Shown: in pieces, positions 8,837-17,207 of the stretch
How the letters are laid out: every line of letters starts with the position of its first letter
Position numbering within the stretch: the first letter of the stretch is position 1
DNA from: Tolypothrix sp. NIES-4075
Lineage (GTDB): Bacteria > Cyanobacteriota > Cyanobacteriia > Cyanobacteriales > Nostocaceae
Length of the DNA: 64,000 nucleotides
Assembly: GCF_002218085.1 (NCBI RefSeq)
Contig: NZ_BDUC01000003.1
Coordinates: 283,666-347,665, forward strand
Direction of reading: 5' to 3'
Notes under the pieces: generated by a model
The model's database searches: none
The model's input: only the letters and a program-made list of their open reading frames with translations
What the model was told of the DNA's origin: nothing
Position numbers and translations under genes: made by a program

Positions 8837-9736
8837 TTAATGAGTAGGACGAAACGGTTCACCTAAAGATGCGGGTGCTACTAGTTGAATGCGCGTGGCA
8901 TCGCGTGAGATAATCACCAATACCACGATAGTAGCTAAGTAGGGCAACGCAGATAAAAGATAAGGAGAAATATCAAATCCCAGTCCTTGCACAATCAACT
9001 GTATCGCACTCACGCCGCCAAATAAGTAAGCACCCAAGAGAATTCTAATCGGTTTCCAGGTGGCAAAAACTACCAGAGCGATCGCAATCCATCCTCGTCC
9101 TGCTGTCATATTTTCCGCCCACAGCGGCGTATACGCAAGCGAGAGATAACCCCCCGCTAACCCAGCCATCGCTCCACCAAACATTACCGCAAAATAGCGC
9201 ACTCTCACAACAGGCAAACCCAAAGCATCCGCTGCTGATGGTGATTCACCCACACTCCGCAGCACTAACCCTAACCGTGTTTTACGCAAAAACCATGAAA
9301 CTAAAATTACCAAAATGATTGATAAATATACTACAATATCCTGGTTCAATAGAGGTATTGATTTGTTTATTTGTTGCAGTCCGGTGATTGTTTTGCCTAC
9401 GTAGTCAGCACCGACAAAAGCACTGAGTCCCGAAGCAAAAATAGTCAGGGCTAAACCAGTAGCGACTTGATTCGCACTGATGGTAATTGTTAGCACAGCA
9501 TGAATTAAAGCGATCGCTATTCCCGATATTGATGCTATTAATAACCCTAAATAAATATTACCTGTAACAACGGTGACAATAAAACCAGCCACGGCTCCAA
9601 TCAACATCATCCCCTCAACACCAAGGTTTAACACCCCTGATTTTTCCGTTACTAATTCGCCTAGTGCCGCTAAAATCAGAGGTGTAGCTGCCCGTAGAGT
9701 ATCACTAATTATTGGGCTGAATGTTTGGATGTTCAT
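8837..9736 (-). CDS. BMP-type ABC transporter permease (system 2, second permease)
   Basis: The 299-aa polytopic protein is the NupQ-like permease of the second importer. It carries LAALGELVTEKSGVLNLGVEGMML near its N-terminus (in family order), followed by about eight helices, and is clearly paralogous to the permease at 1681-2616. Its ATG lies inside the end of the polysaccharide deacetylase gene (32-base overlap), which implies translational coupling with a gene of unrelated function. No later ATG before residue 44 offers an alternative start. Its partner permease is at 10822-11889 and its ATPase at 12446-13984. Confidence 0.87.
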   Translation of the reverse strand: MNIQTFSPIISDTLRAATPLILAALGELVTEKSGVLNLGVEGMMLIGAVAGFIVTVVTGNIYLGLLIASISGIAIALIHAVLTITISANQVATGLALTIFASGLSAFVGADYVGKTITGLQQINKSIPLLNQDIVVYLSIILVILVSWFLRKTRLGLVLRSVGESPSAADALGLPVVRVRYFAVMFGGAMAGLAGGYLSLAYTPLWAENMTAGRGWIAIALVVFATWKPIRILLGAYLFGGVSAIQLIVQGLGFDISPYLLSALPYLATIVVLVIISRDATRIQLVAPASLGEPFRPTH

Positions 9737-10661
9737 CTGTAACCGCAGGTGTTACTGTCGGTGAAGGTACTGTTGCCATTTGTTCTTTATCTTGTATTTG
9801 CAACAATTCAGGGATCGTTACAAATCGATAACCTTCCGCCTTCAAATCGGCAATCATTTGTGGTAATGCTTTAACAGTTTTGGCACGGTTGCCACCGCCA
9901 TCGTGCATGAGTATAATTCCCCCAGGTTTAGTAGCTTTTATTACATTTGTTATCATTCCCGGTACTTGAGGAGAACGACGTTCAGCGTCACCTGACTCAC
10001 CAGACCACATCATCACAGCATAATGGTGATTTTTGGCGTAGGCAACCAATCCATTATTCAGGTAGCCTCCAGGTGGACGAAATAGAGTAGTTTTCTCACC
10101 TGTAGTTTTGTAAATAATATCTGCTGTGCGGTCAATTTCTTTAGCCGCCGTTGCGGTATCCATGCGACGATACCAATGGTGCCATGTATGATTGCCAATT
10201 ACATGACCATCCAGGGCAACTTGTTTAGCAATTTTGGGAAACGCTTGCACCATTTCCCCAACCATGAAAAATGTCGCTTTGACGTTATTTTTCTTCAAAA
10301 TTTCTAACACCTGTACCGTGTTTTTTGGTCCTGGTCCATCATCAAAAGTGAGGGCAACAACTTTATCGGTTGGTTTCAATTTTGCTTGATAAATAGTTGT
10401 TCCTTGAAATAATTTTGGCACACCAGAAATTACATTTGTACTTGGGGCAACGGCTTGCGCCGATGTACTCATCACTTTGCCCAAATTCGCAATGTGTTGA
10501 TGTTTGGGATTTTTTAAACTTGTGTTTTCCGGCGTTTGAATTGCCAATTGATGATTGATTACGCTTGTAGGTACAACTAAACTTAAAGCAAAACTTCCAG
10601 CAGCTGCAACTGAAGTAATAATTCCTATTAGTACAATTTGGGATAATTTATTAGCGGACAC
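9705..10661 (-). CDS. Polysaccharide deacetylase (NodB-fold), membrane-anchored
   Basis: The 318-aa protein has an N-terminal signal or anchor helix (about residues 8-32), a linker of about 65 residues, then a NodB carbohydrate-esterase 4 domain (about 98-300). Motif 1 is LTFDDGPGP with D107 and D108. Motif 2 is HTWHH with H158 and H162 as likely metal ligands. Motif 3 is RPPGGYLN. The family removes acetyl groups from peptidoglycan or other N-acetylglucosamine polymers outside the membrane. The C-terminus is a Pro/Thr-rich tail. The gene lies between the two permease genes of importer 2 and overlaps the second by 32 bases, which is unusual. Confidence 0.88.
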   Translation of the reverse strand: MSANKLSQIVLIGIITSVAAAGSFALSLVVPTSVINHQLAIQTPENTSLKNPKHQHIANLGKVMSTSAQAVAPSTNVISGVPKLFQGTTIYQAKLKPTDKVVALTFDDGPGPKNTVQVLEILKKNNVKATFFMVGEMVQAFPKIAKQVALDGHVIGNHTWHHWYRRMDTATAAKEIDRTADIIYKTTGEKTTLFRPPGGYLNNGLVAYAKNHHYAVMMWSGESGDAERRSPQVPGMITNVIKATKPGGIILMHDGGGNRAKTVKALPQMIADLKAEGYRFVTIPELLQIQDKEQMATVPSPTVTPAVTDEHPNIQPNN

Positions 10662-10677
10662 TTAAATCTCCTCACAG

Positions 10678-10832
10678 TTAGTTATTAGTTGGTTGTTAGT
10701 GGATAGTTGATGGTTGATGGTTGTTGGTGGATAGTTGATAGTAGATAGTTGATGGTTGTCCAAAGTTCCCACTATCCAACAACTACTAACTACGCTCCCA
10801 CTATCCACCACCCATTACCCATTACCCATTAC
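10678..10832. repeat. Heptamer repeat arrays (GTTGATG/ATAGTTG and ACCCATT types)
   Basis: Short tandem units such as TTGTTAG, GATAGTT, GATGGTT and, at the end, ACCCATT fill the space between the permease and deacetylase genes. The array runs into the 3' end of the permease gene: the last four permease codons (Gly-Asn-Gly-stop) are made of the repeat unit. Confidence 0.8.
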
Positions 10833-11889
10833 CCCTTCTAATTTGCAGTCGGTTATAAATTAGCATATCTGCCGCCAAAAGAAAGAAAAATAAAATACCT
10901 TGAAACAAACTCGCTATGGCATTAGAAAGTGCAAGTTTAATCTGCAATAATTCGCCACCTACGTAAAGAAGCGCCATCAACAGACTAGATAAAATGATCC
11001 CTAAGGGGTTTAACCGTCCGATGAAAGCGGCGATGATGGCAGTATAACCGTAACCGGGAGAAATGGTAGGGCGTAGTTGACCAATTGGACCTAGAACTTC
11101 ACACGCACCAGCTAAACCGGCTAATCCACCAGCCAAAAGTAGCAAAAGCCAAATTATGCGATCGCTCTTTATGCCAGCATACTCGGCTGCGTTTAAACTT
11201 GAACCAACTACCCGCACGCTGAAGCCAAAAAATGTCAGCCGCAGCACAAACCAAATTAACACAGCCGCAAAAAAAGCGAAAATTACACCCCAATGCAACC
11301 GCGTACCCGCAATTAATGATGGTAAACTGGCAAATTCACCAAAAAGTGCAGATTCCGGAAAGTTAAATCCTTGAGGGTCTTTTAACTGTCCCCGCACCAA
11401 GTAATTTAACAGAGAAATTGCTACATAATTTAACATCAAGCTGGTAAGTATTTCGTTGGCATTAAATCGCACCTTCAATAAAGCGGGAATACTCCCCCAA
11501 ATCACACCACCTAACACACCAGCAATCAAACTAAGTAAGAGTATTCCATAATTATTGACATCAGGAAATGTCAAAGCGACAATACTACTAAAAATCGCCC
11601 CAATAGTGAATTGTCCTTCTGCGCCAATATTCCACACCTTTGCTTGAAAACACACAGCCAAACCAACAGCAATTAACAAAATTGGTGCAGCTTTCACCGC
11701 TAATTCTGTCAATCCATAAAAGCTACTTAAAGGTGAAATAAATAGAGTTTGTAAAGCAGTAATCGGCGACTTACCCAATAAAGCAAATAGTAAAATTCCC
11801 ACAATCACCGTTGCTACAAGTGCAACTACAGGTGAAAGTATTTGCCAGGTTATTGATGGTACACTGCGGGGTTCGAGCTTAATCAACAT
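10822..11889 (-). CDS. BMP-type ABC transporter permease (system 2, first permease)
   Basis: The 355-aa polytopic protein is the NupP-like permease of the second importer, with an N-terminal helix (about 16-40), the family block CFQAKVWNIGAEGQFTIGA near residue 80 and about eight further helices. It is paralogous to the protein encoded at 2678-3724. Its last residues (RRGNG) and stop codon derive from the adjacent heptamer array, so the original C-terminus was probably altered slightly. It is separated from the ATPase gene by an oppositely oriented retropepsin gene. Confidence 0.87.
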   Translation of the reverse strand: MLIKLEPRSVPSITWQILSPVVALVATVIVGILLFALLGKSPITALQTLFISPLSSFYGLTELAVKAAPILLIAVGLAVCFQAKVWNIGAEGQFTIGAIFSSIVALTFPDVNNYGILLLSLIAGVLGGVIWGSIPALLKVRFNANEILTSLMLNYVAISLLNYLVRGQLKDPQGFNFPESALFGEFASLPSLIAGTRLHWGVIFAFFAAVLIWFVLRLTFFGFSVRVVGSSLNAAEYAGIKSDRIIWLLLLLAGGLAGLAGACEVLGPIGQLRPTISPGYGYTAIIAAFIGRLNPLGIILSSLLMALLYVGGELLQIKLALSNAIASLFQGILFFFLLAADMLIYNRLQIRRGNG

Positions 11890-11906
11890 TTTTGAGAAAT
11901 TTAAAA

Positions 11907-11922
11907 TCTATCTTACGATAGA
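11907..11922. promoter_or_regulatory. Inverted repeat in divergent promoter region
   Basis: TCTATC-TTAC-GATAGA is a perfect six-base inverted repeat with a four-base spacer. It lies between the divergent permease gene (start 11889) and retropepsin gene (start 11995). It could be an operator for either gene, but no known regulator is recognised. Confidence 0.25.
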
Positions 11923-11994
11923 GTGTTCATTTTTTAAAATTCATCTATATTGCCAATTCATCACCAGATTCAGTCTTTAGATGGAGGCAAGCAT

Positions 11995-12435
11995 ATGGAA
12001 ATATTTATAGTTCCTTTGTTTCTTTTGTTGATGGGTTTGACTATTCATTCCCCGCGTAGGGAACCAGGAAAACTTAAAAAGTCCGCAGGTGGAGGATCAA
12101 CAGTTGATGTCACCTTCAATGAAAATCAGACATTCCCGATGATTTTGGATACCGGCGCTGGCGCTACCGTTATTACCCAAAAGATGGCAAATGCATTGAA
12201 AGTGCAAGTAATAGATAAAATACCATTTACAGTGGCAAATAACCAAAAAGTAGAATGGGGTGTCGGTTTTGTTAATTCGGTACAAGTTGGTGGAGCAAAA
12301 GTGGATAATGTATTGGTAGCGATCGCACCAGAAAGAACAACAGGTCTTTTAGGACAAACCTTTTTGGAAAAATGTGATTACAAAGTCGAAGGCGATTTAT
12401 TAAAATGTAGTCGAAAATGGACACCTGAAGGATAA
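11995..12435 (+). CDS. Retropepsin-like aspartic protease, membrane-anchored
   Basis: The 146-aa protein has an N-terminal hydrophobic anchor (residues 2-18) followed by a single retropepsin-like domain with the catalytic LDTGAGATVI (D52-T53-G54). A second glycine-rich block GLLGQTFLEKCDYKV lies near residues 118-132. Such proteins act as dimers, one Asp from each chain. The open frame begins 15 codons earlier, but GGAGG eight to nine bases before the ATG at 11995 decides the start. The gene is inserted in opposite orientation between two genes of importer 2. Its substrate is unknown. Confidence 0.8.
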   Translation: MEIFIVPLFLLLMGLTIHSPRREPGKLKKSAGGGSTVDVTFNENQTFPMILDTGAGATVITQKMANALKVQVIDKIPFTVANNQKVEWGVGFVNSVQVGGAKVDNVLVAIAPERTTGLLGQTFLEKCDYKVEGDLLKCSRKWTPEG

Positions 12436-12445
12436 AATATCATCT

Positions 12446-13984
12446 TTATGGGAATTTATTTCTCAAGGTATCAAAGCCAATTCCCCCCATTAATCGCCCG
12501 ATTTCATCTCGGTTAGTATCTTGTATTGACTTGAGAGGAGAAAGCTGTCCTTTGTACATTACACCCAGGCGATCGCATAAACCAAATAACTCATCCAAAT
12601 CTTCCGAAATCACCAACACCGCAGCACCATTATCCCGCATCTCAATCAACGCTTCATGAATACTTGCAGTTGCGTTGATATCCACACCCCAACTCGGATG
12701 CGCTGCAATCAACACCGCTGGATTTTGGTTAATTTCTCGCCCCATGATAAACTTTTGTAAATTACCACCCGATAAACTCCCGGCAGTCGAATTTACCCCC
12801 GCTTGTTTGACATTAAAAGCAGCACAAATTCTCACAGTCCAATTTTTCAACTTCCCAAAGCGAATCATTCCCCGACGCACCAGCCCTTGTCCGTAAGCCG
12901 TCAGCAAAGCATTTTCCTGTAAACTCAAGTTTGGCACTACACCCTTAGACAAACGGTCTTCTGGGGCGTATGCTAATCCCAAACGGCGACGTTGAGAAAC
13001 ATCATAATTACCAATTGCCAATTCACCCAACAGAACCATCTCTGCCTTAGGACAGATGACTTCACCACTCAAAGCTGATAGAAATTCTGATTGTCCGTTG
13101 CCAGCAACACCCGCAATCCCCACGATTTCGCCGACGTTAAGTTGCAAATTGATATGTTGCAATGCCGTACCAAAAGGATTTTTCGGTTTTAGACACAAAT
13201 CTTGAACATGCAAACACATCGGACCTGGTGGTTGATATTGACGTTGTAAGCTTGTTCGCACATCAGAACCAATCATCATTCGTGCCAAACTTGCAGGTGT
13301 TTCCTCTTGAGGATTGCATTCTTGCACAACCGCACCATTTCGCAGCACAGTAGCATGATTGCACAGAGATTGCACCTCTTTTAACTTGTGACTGCTGAAT
13401 AAAATAGAGCAACCATTAGCAGCAATTTTGCGTAAAATTGCAAACAGCTTTTCTATTTCTTGGGGAGTAAGAACCGCCGTAGGTTCATCCAAAATCAACA
13501 ACTTCGTACTTTGAAAAAGACAACGGATAATTTCTACTCTTTGCCTTTCACCCACAGCCAAAGTATGAATCGGACGGTCTGGATTAACACTTAAACCATA
13601 TTCATTAGATAAAATGCGAATTATTCTATCAACTCGTGATAAATCCCACTTTTCCGTCTTCGGAAGTGCCAAAGCAATATTTTCCGTAACAGTTAAAGTT
13701 TCAAATAAAGAAAAGTGTTGAAATACCATACCTACACCAAGCATTCTTGCCTGTCCTGGACTCTTAAAACTAACTTTTTCCCCCTCCCAAAAAATTTCTC
13801 CAGCATCCGGACGTACCAACCCGTAAATAATCTTCATCAAAGTACTTTTACCCGCTCCGTTTTCTCCCAACAAAGCATGAATTTCACCCGGATGAATCGT
13901 CAAATTTACCTGATTATTTGCTAAACAATTTCCATAATATTTAGTAACATTTATTACCTGTAAACTAGGAATTAACTCATTCAT
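12446..13984 (-). CDS. BMP-type ABC transporter ATP-binding protein (system 2)
   Basis: The 512-aa protein has two ABC domains. Domain 1 carries Walker A GENGAGKSTL, the variant signature LAVGERQRVEI and Walker B LLILDEPTAVLTP. Domain 2 carries the degenerate GVAGNGQSEF in place of Walker A and a signature LSGGNLQKFIMGREI. It is paralogous to the ATPase at 4716-6179 and would power importer 2. The retropepsin gene converges with it, with ten bases between the stops. The pentapeptide-repeat gene lies upstream, beyond a 488-base gap. Confidence 0.9.
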   Translation of the reverse strand: MNELIPSLQVINVTKYYGNCLANNQVNLTIHPGEIHALLGENGAGKSTLMKIIYGLVRPDAGEIFWEGEKVSFKSPGQARMLGVGMVFQHFSLFETLTVTENIALALPKTEKWDLSRVDRIIRILSNEYGLSVNPDRPIHTLAVGERQRVEIIRCLFQSTKLLILDEPTAVLTPQEIEKLFAILRKIAANGCSILFSSHKLKEVQSLCNHATVLRNGAVVQECNPQEETPASLARMMIGSDVRTSLQRQYQPPGPMCLHVQDLCLKPKNPFGTALQHINLQLNVGEIVGIAGVAGNGQSEFLSALSGEVICPKAEMVLLGELAIGNYDVSQRRRLGLAYAPEDRLSKGVVPNLSLQENALLTAYGQGLVRRGMIRFGKLKNWTVRICAAFNVKQAGVNSTAGSLSGGNLQKFIMGREINQNPAVLIAAHPSWGVDINATASIHEALIEMRDNGAAVLVISEDLDELFGLCDRLGVMYKGQLSPLKSIQDTNRDEIGRLMGGIGFDTLRNKFP

Positions 13985-14472
13985 TTATTCCTCCACTAAC
14001 TAATATTAGCGTACTAATTTTTGATTTTTGGCATTGCTGAATTGATATATGAATTCGGATGTAAAGACGTTCCGCCGGAACGTCTCTACAAGGATTTAAG
14101 TATTATATAAAATTATTTTCATACCCCGATTCAGGAACGCCTGATTTTTCAATGCCGACAAATATAATCTAAATTATTATTATTTGTACAACATATATAG
14201 CGGGTTGCATAGCAATGCAATACGGAACCTCACCCCCTTCCCCTCTCCTTGCTAAGGAGAGGGGTGTCCGGAACGGACGGGGTGAGGTTTTTTTATGTAC
14301 TTCACTCAACCGAGAACCGCTATACAGCTTTGTTTGCCAGGGTAGATTAATTATTTTTAAATAAAGAGAAGTTAAAGTAAATCTATTTGAAGATATTCAG
14401 AGCCTTCTTAAGGGCAAAAATCCTTATACTCCGCTTTCAAGTTATCTCATTGCTGAGACAGAAAATGAAAAT
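13985..14472. other. Intergenic gap holding repeats
   Basis: No gene is seen. The gap contains a small GTAAAGACG-TTCCGCCGGAA-CGTCTCTAC hairpin at about 14061-14090 and a 129-base palindromic element at 14196-14324 (listed separately). Short open frames on the plus strand run antisense to the pentapeptide-repeat gene and are not genes. Confidence 0.6.
14196..14324. repeat. MITE-like palindromic element, copy 1
   Basis: The element begins TATAGCGG and ends CCGCTATA, giving 8-bp terminal inverted repeats. Its core is a long hairpin with arms ACCTCACCCC and GGGGTGAGGT around CCCTCTCCTTGC-TAAGGAGAGGG. A second copy is at 48502-48627 with the core in the opposite orientation. It carries no coding capacity. 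Confidence 0.8.
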
Positions 14473-15384
14473 TTACTCCTCAAAGAAAAAGTTTATGCTG
14501 TTGGGATGCAGCCTGCCAGTGGGTTGGTCGATCAATACTCCATCAATCCACGTAACACAGCATTTGAAACTAGGTTCTTCTCCGAAACTGCTAAAATTAG
14601 CTCCTTGGAAGTTGGAGCAAATATAATTAGCGCAAGTGCAATCGATACCAACCCCATTCATTCCCCGCAAGTCGCAATAAATCAGCTTAATGCTTTCAAA
14701 GTTGCAAATATCCATATTGGCATCCCGAAAATCACAATAGATGAATTTGGTCGTCCAAAAATTGGAAGCACGAAAATTGACATTACTGAAGTTGACGTAG
14801 CTCAAACACGCGCCGATCAAGTCAATGGACTGGAGGTCAACCCCACTGAAGTCACCACCGTGCATAACGATGTCTCCAAAGTCTCGCTCCCCATCTTGAT
14901 AACGCTTGAGCAATTCTGGAGCGGTAGTAATTTTGGCGTGGCTACTTTCGATACTGCCATCAGGCATAGTGGTATTACAAAAAATAGTCCTTTCGTTGAC
15001 TTTAATATTAGTCAAGTTGGCACCACTCAAGTTGGCATCAGTCAAGTCAGCACCACTCAAGTTGGCATCAGTCAAGTCAGCACCACTCAAATTGGCACTA
15101 GTCAAATCAGCACGATCCAAATTAGCCCTTCGGAGATTGGCATTGCTCAAGTTGGTGTTAATCAAAAAAGTCTTGGTGAATTGAGCTTTTTCCAAACTGG
15201 CACTCCTCAAATTACTATTCATCAAACCACCGTTTTGGATGTAAACTCCGCCCAAATTGACATTGCTCAGGTTGACACCAATCAACCAAGGTGGTGTGAC
15301 AAAGAAAGCTCCCAAATTAATTTTCCCAAAATTTCTTTCTCCAGCGGCATATCGTTGCAACAACTCCTCAGCAGTTATCCTCAT
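14473..15384 (-). CDS. Pentapeptide-repeat protein
   Basis: The 303-aa protein is built from A(D/N)LXX pentapeptide repeats, clearest at residues 80-130 (ANLSGADLTDANLSGADLTD) and more degenerate elsewhere. It should fold as a right-handed quadrilateral beta-helix. Two copies of an EELLxRYxxGERxFG motif (residues 7-21 and about 154-168) each precede a repeat block, suggesting an internal duplication. No signal peptide is seen, so it is probably cytosolic. It precedes the ATPase gene of importer 2 and follows the binding-protein gene by 21 bases on the same strand. Its function is unknown. Confidence 0.88.
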   Translation of the reverse strand: MRITAEELLQRYAAGERNFGKINLGAFFVTPPWLIGVNLSNVNLGGVYIQNGGLMNSNLRSASLEKAQFTKTFLINTNLSNANLRRANLDRADLTSANLSGADLTDANLSGADLTDANLSGANLTNIKVNERTIFCNTTMPDGSIESSHAKITTAPELLKRYQDGERDFGDIVMHGGDFSGVDLQSIDLIGACLSYVNFSNVNFRASNFWTTKFIYCDFRDANMDICNFESIKLIYCDLRGMNGVGIDCTCANYICSNFQGANFSSFGEEPSFKCCVTWIDGVLIDQPTGRLHPNSINFFFEE

Positions 15385-15405
15385 CTATACACCTTCAAAA
15401 TGATA

Positions 15406-16545
15406 TTAAGACTTCTCATTCGGAAGCGTCCCCTCAACACCTTCAACATACCAATCCATAGCCAATTGTGCCTTATCATCCAACACCTTACCCTGTGGAA
15501 CTCGCACCACACCTCGTTGGTCTTTCACCGGACCATCAAAAGGATGTGCCGCACCCTTAATAAACTCGTCGCGCTTTGCATTCACCAATTGCTGAACATC
15601 CCCAGGAATCACTTGATTCATCGGCGAAATATCTACCATTTCTTGACTAATACCATCCCAAACTTCTTGAGATTTCCAACTTCCATTGATGACAGACAAA
15701 GCTTTATCTGTATAAAACTTGCCCCACTTACTAATTGCTGAAGTTAAATGCGCTTTTGCCCCAAACTTACTCATATCCGTGTTGTAACCAAAAGCATAAA
15801 TCCCTTTTTCTTCTGCTAATTGAATTGCAGCAGCCGAGTCAGTATGCTGTGACAAAATATCCGCACCTAAATTTACCAAAGCTTGCGCGGCTTCTCGTTC
15901 TTTAGCCGGATCAAACCAACTTTGTACCCAAATTACTCTAACTTGTGCTTTGGGATTTGTTGCCCGCACTCCCTGAGTGAAAGCACCAATCCCGCGAATT
16001 ACTTCGGGAATTGGATATGCACCGACAAAACCGATGATATTAGATTTTGTCATCTTGCCGGCAATCATTCCAGTTAAATATCGTGGTTCTTCAAAACGTC
16101 CTAAATAAGTGCCGACATTAACAGCGCGTTTGTAACCGGTACAATGTTCAAAGAAAACTTTTGGAAAGTCTTTTGCGACTTTGATTGTCGGGTTCATGAA
16201 GCCAAAAGAAGTTGTAAAAATCAACTTGTTTCCATCTAAAGCCAATTGACGAATTACCCTTTCAGCATCAGCACCTTCGCTGACATTTTCTACAAAGGTA
16301 GTTTTCACCTTATCCTGTAAATTAGCCTGTAATTCTCTACGACCTAAATCATGGGCATAAGTCCAGCCAAAATCGTTTACAGGTCCAACATATATAAATC
16401 CTACCTTGAGAGGTTCATTTGCAGCTATTGGCGAGGCTGTGGCAGACACCTCACCCTGTTGATTGGATTTTCTACCGGTACAGCCAGCAAAGGTAAAGCC
16501 AGCCCCTGATAAAGTGGCATACTTGAGAAAGTTACGACGATCCAT
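15406..16545 (-). CDS. BMP-family substrate-binding lipoprotein (system 2)
   Basis: The 379-aa protein is a BMP-family binding protein with a twin-arginine signal (DRRNFLKYA) and a lipobox FAGC near residue 22, so it should be Tat-exported and lipid-anchored. The mature domain opens KVGFIYVGPVNDFGWTYAHD, and HTDSAAAIQLAEEKGIYAFGYN is a conserved ligand-side block. It is longer than the system 1 protein and only distantly similar, so the two importers probably differ in substrate. I chose the ATG at 16545; a TTG two codons upstream is also in frame. It heads the system 2 set, with the pentapeptide gene directly after it. Confidence 0.87.
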   Translation of the reverse strand: MDRRNFLKYATLSGAGFTFAGCTGRKSNQQGEVSATASPIAANEPLKVGFIYVGPVNDFGWTYAHDLGRRELQANLQDKVKTTFVENVSEGADAERVIRQLALDGNKLIFTTSFGFMNPTIKVAKDFPKVFFEHCTGYKRAVNVGTYLGRFEEPRYLTGMIAGKMTKSNIIGFVGAYPIPEVIRGIGAFTQGVRATNPKAQVRVIWVQSWFDPAKEREAAQALVNLGADILSQHTDSAAAIQLAEEKGIYAFGYNTDMSKFGAKAHLTSAISKWGKFYTDKALSVINGSWKSQEVWDGISQEMVDISPMNQVIPGDVQQLVNAKRDEFIKGAAHPFDGPVKDQRGVVRVPQGKVLDDKAQLAMDWYVEGVEGTLPNEKS

Positions 16546-16758
16546 ATTCAAAAAGATTTTTTATTGGTAGCAGCAACGCCAAATATACAGTCATCTATTT
16601 GTCTGATTTTAACCTTTTGCTGTGGTTGGCAACTTACTTAAAAATTGTCATAATAATGATTTCGATTATACTAAATTTTGGTTATATAGCGATACTAACT
16701 TTTGCAAATTACATTCATACGGAAAAATAGGCGATCGCCTAGCTCACAACTCAAAAAA

Positions 16759-16815
16759 TGTAGGTAAAGTAAATAACTTTACCTACAAAAAAAAGTGGTA
16801 ATAATACCACTTTTT
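16759..16815 (-). terminator. Two tandem terminator hairpins
   Basis: Hairpin 1 (16759-16787) pairs TGTAGGTAAAGT with ACTTTACCTACA and is followed on the minus strand by six T residues. Hairpin 2 (16790-16815) pairs AAAAAGTGGTA with TACCACTTTTT around a four-base loop and overlaps the stop of the TauE-like gene. They would end the minus-strand transcript of 16814-17185 before the binding-protein gene. Confidence 0.75.
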
Positions 16816-17185
16816 AGCGGAAAAACAAATATCTACAACCAATCGCTAATAAAAAGATACCGTACAGCTTCTTCATCATTTCACTGCTAATAAACGGTTG
16901 ATTGGCAAACAGCGCTCCAAAGAAATTACCAACTATTAAACCAACTGCAATAAATACAGCATACTTAATATTGACATTACCGTTGCGATAGTAAACAATT
17001 GCTGCTAAAATTCCGATTGGCAATATTTGAGCAGCAACTGAAGTGCCAGTGGCAAACTTCTGATCCATACCAATTAGCAAGACCATTGCTGGCACCATAA
17101 TTGCACCGCCACCAATACCAAACATACCGCCAGCAACGCCAGCAACTAGCCCAATTAGCAGCATTTGGATGATTATGTTAGACAT
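16814..17185 (-). CDS. TauE/SafE-family membrane protein, half-size
   Basis: The 123-aa protein has four hydrophobic helices and the N-terminal TauE/SafE motif GVAGGMFGIGGGAIMVPAMV. Typical members have two such four-helix halves (about 250 aa), so this would need to act as a dimer. The family exports sulfite, sulfoacetate or related anions. It follows the formamidase gene by 22 bases on the same strand, so the two are likely co-transcribed. No frame disruption is visible, so the short length may be natural. Transport of a carboxylate or amide-derived anion is only an inference from context. Confidence 0.8.
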   Translation of the reverse strand: MSNIIIQMLLIGLVAGVAGGMFGIGGGAIMVPAMVLLIGMDQKFATGTSVAAQILPIGILAAIVYYRNGNVNIKYAVFIAVGLIVGNFFGALFANQPFISSEMMKKLYGIFLLAIGCRYLFFR

Positions 17186-17207
17186 AAAAAACTTGGTAAA
17201 TTGTTAA

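Noticed and set aside
14506..15741. A 411-codon open frame antisense to the pentapeptide-repeat gene
   Set aside because: The pentapeptide A-D/N-L-x-x codon pattern keeps the complementary strand open. The antisense product is low complexity, spans two genes and has no family features.
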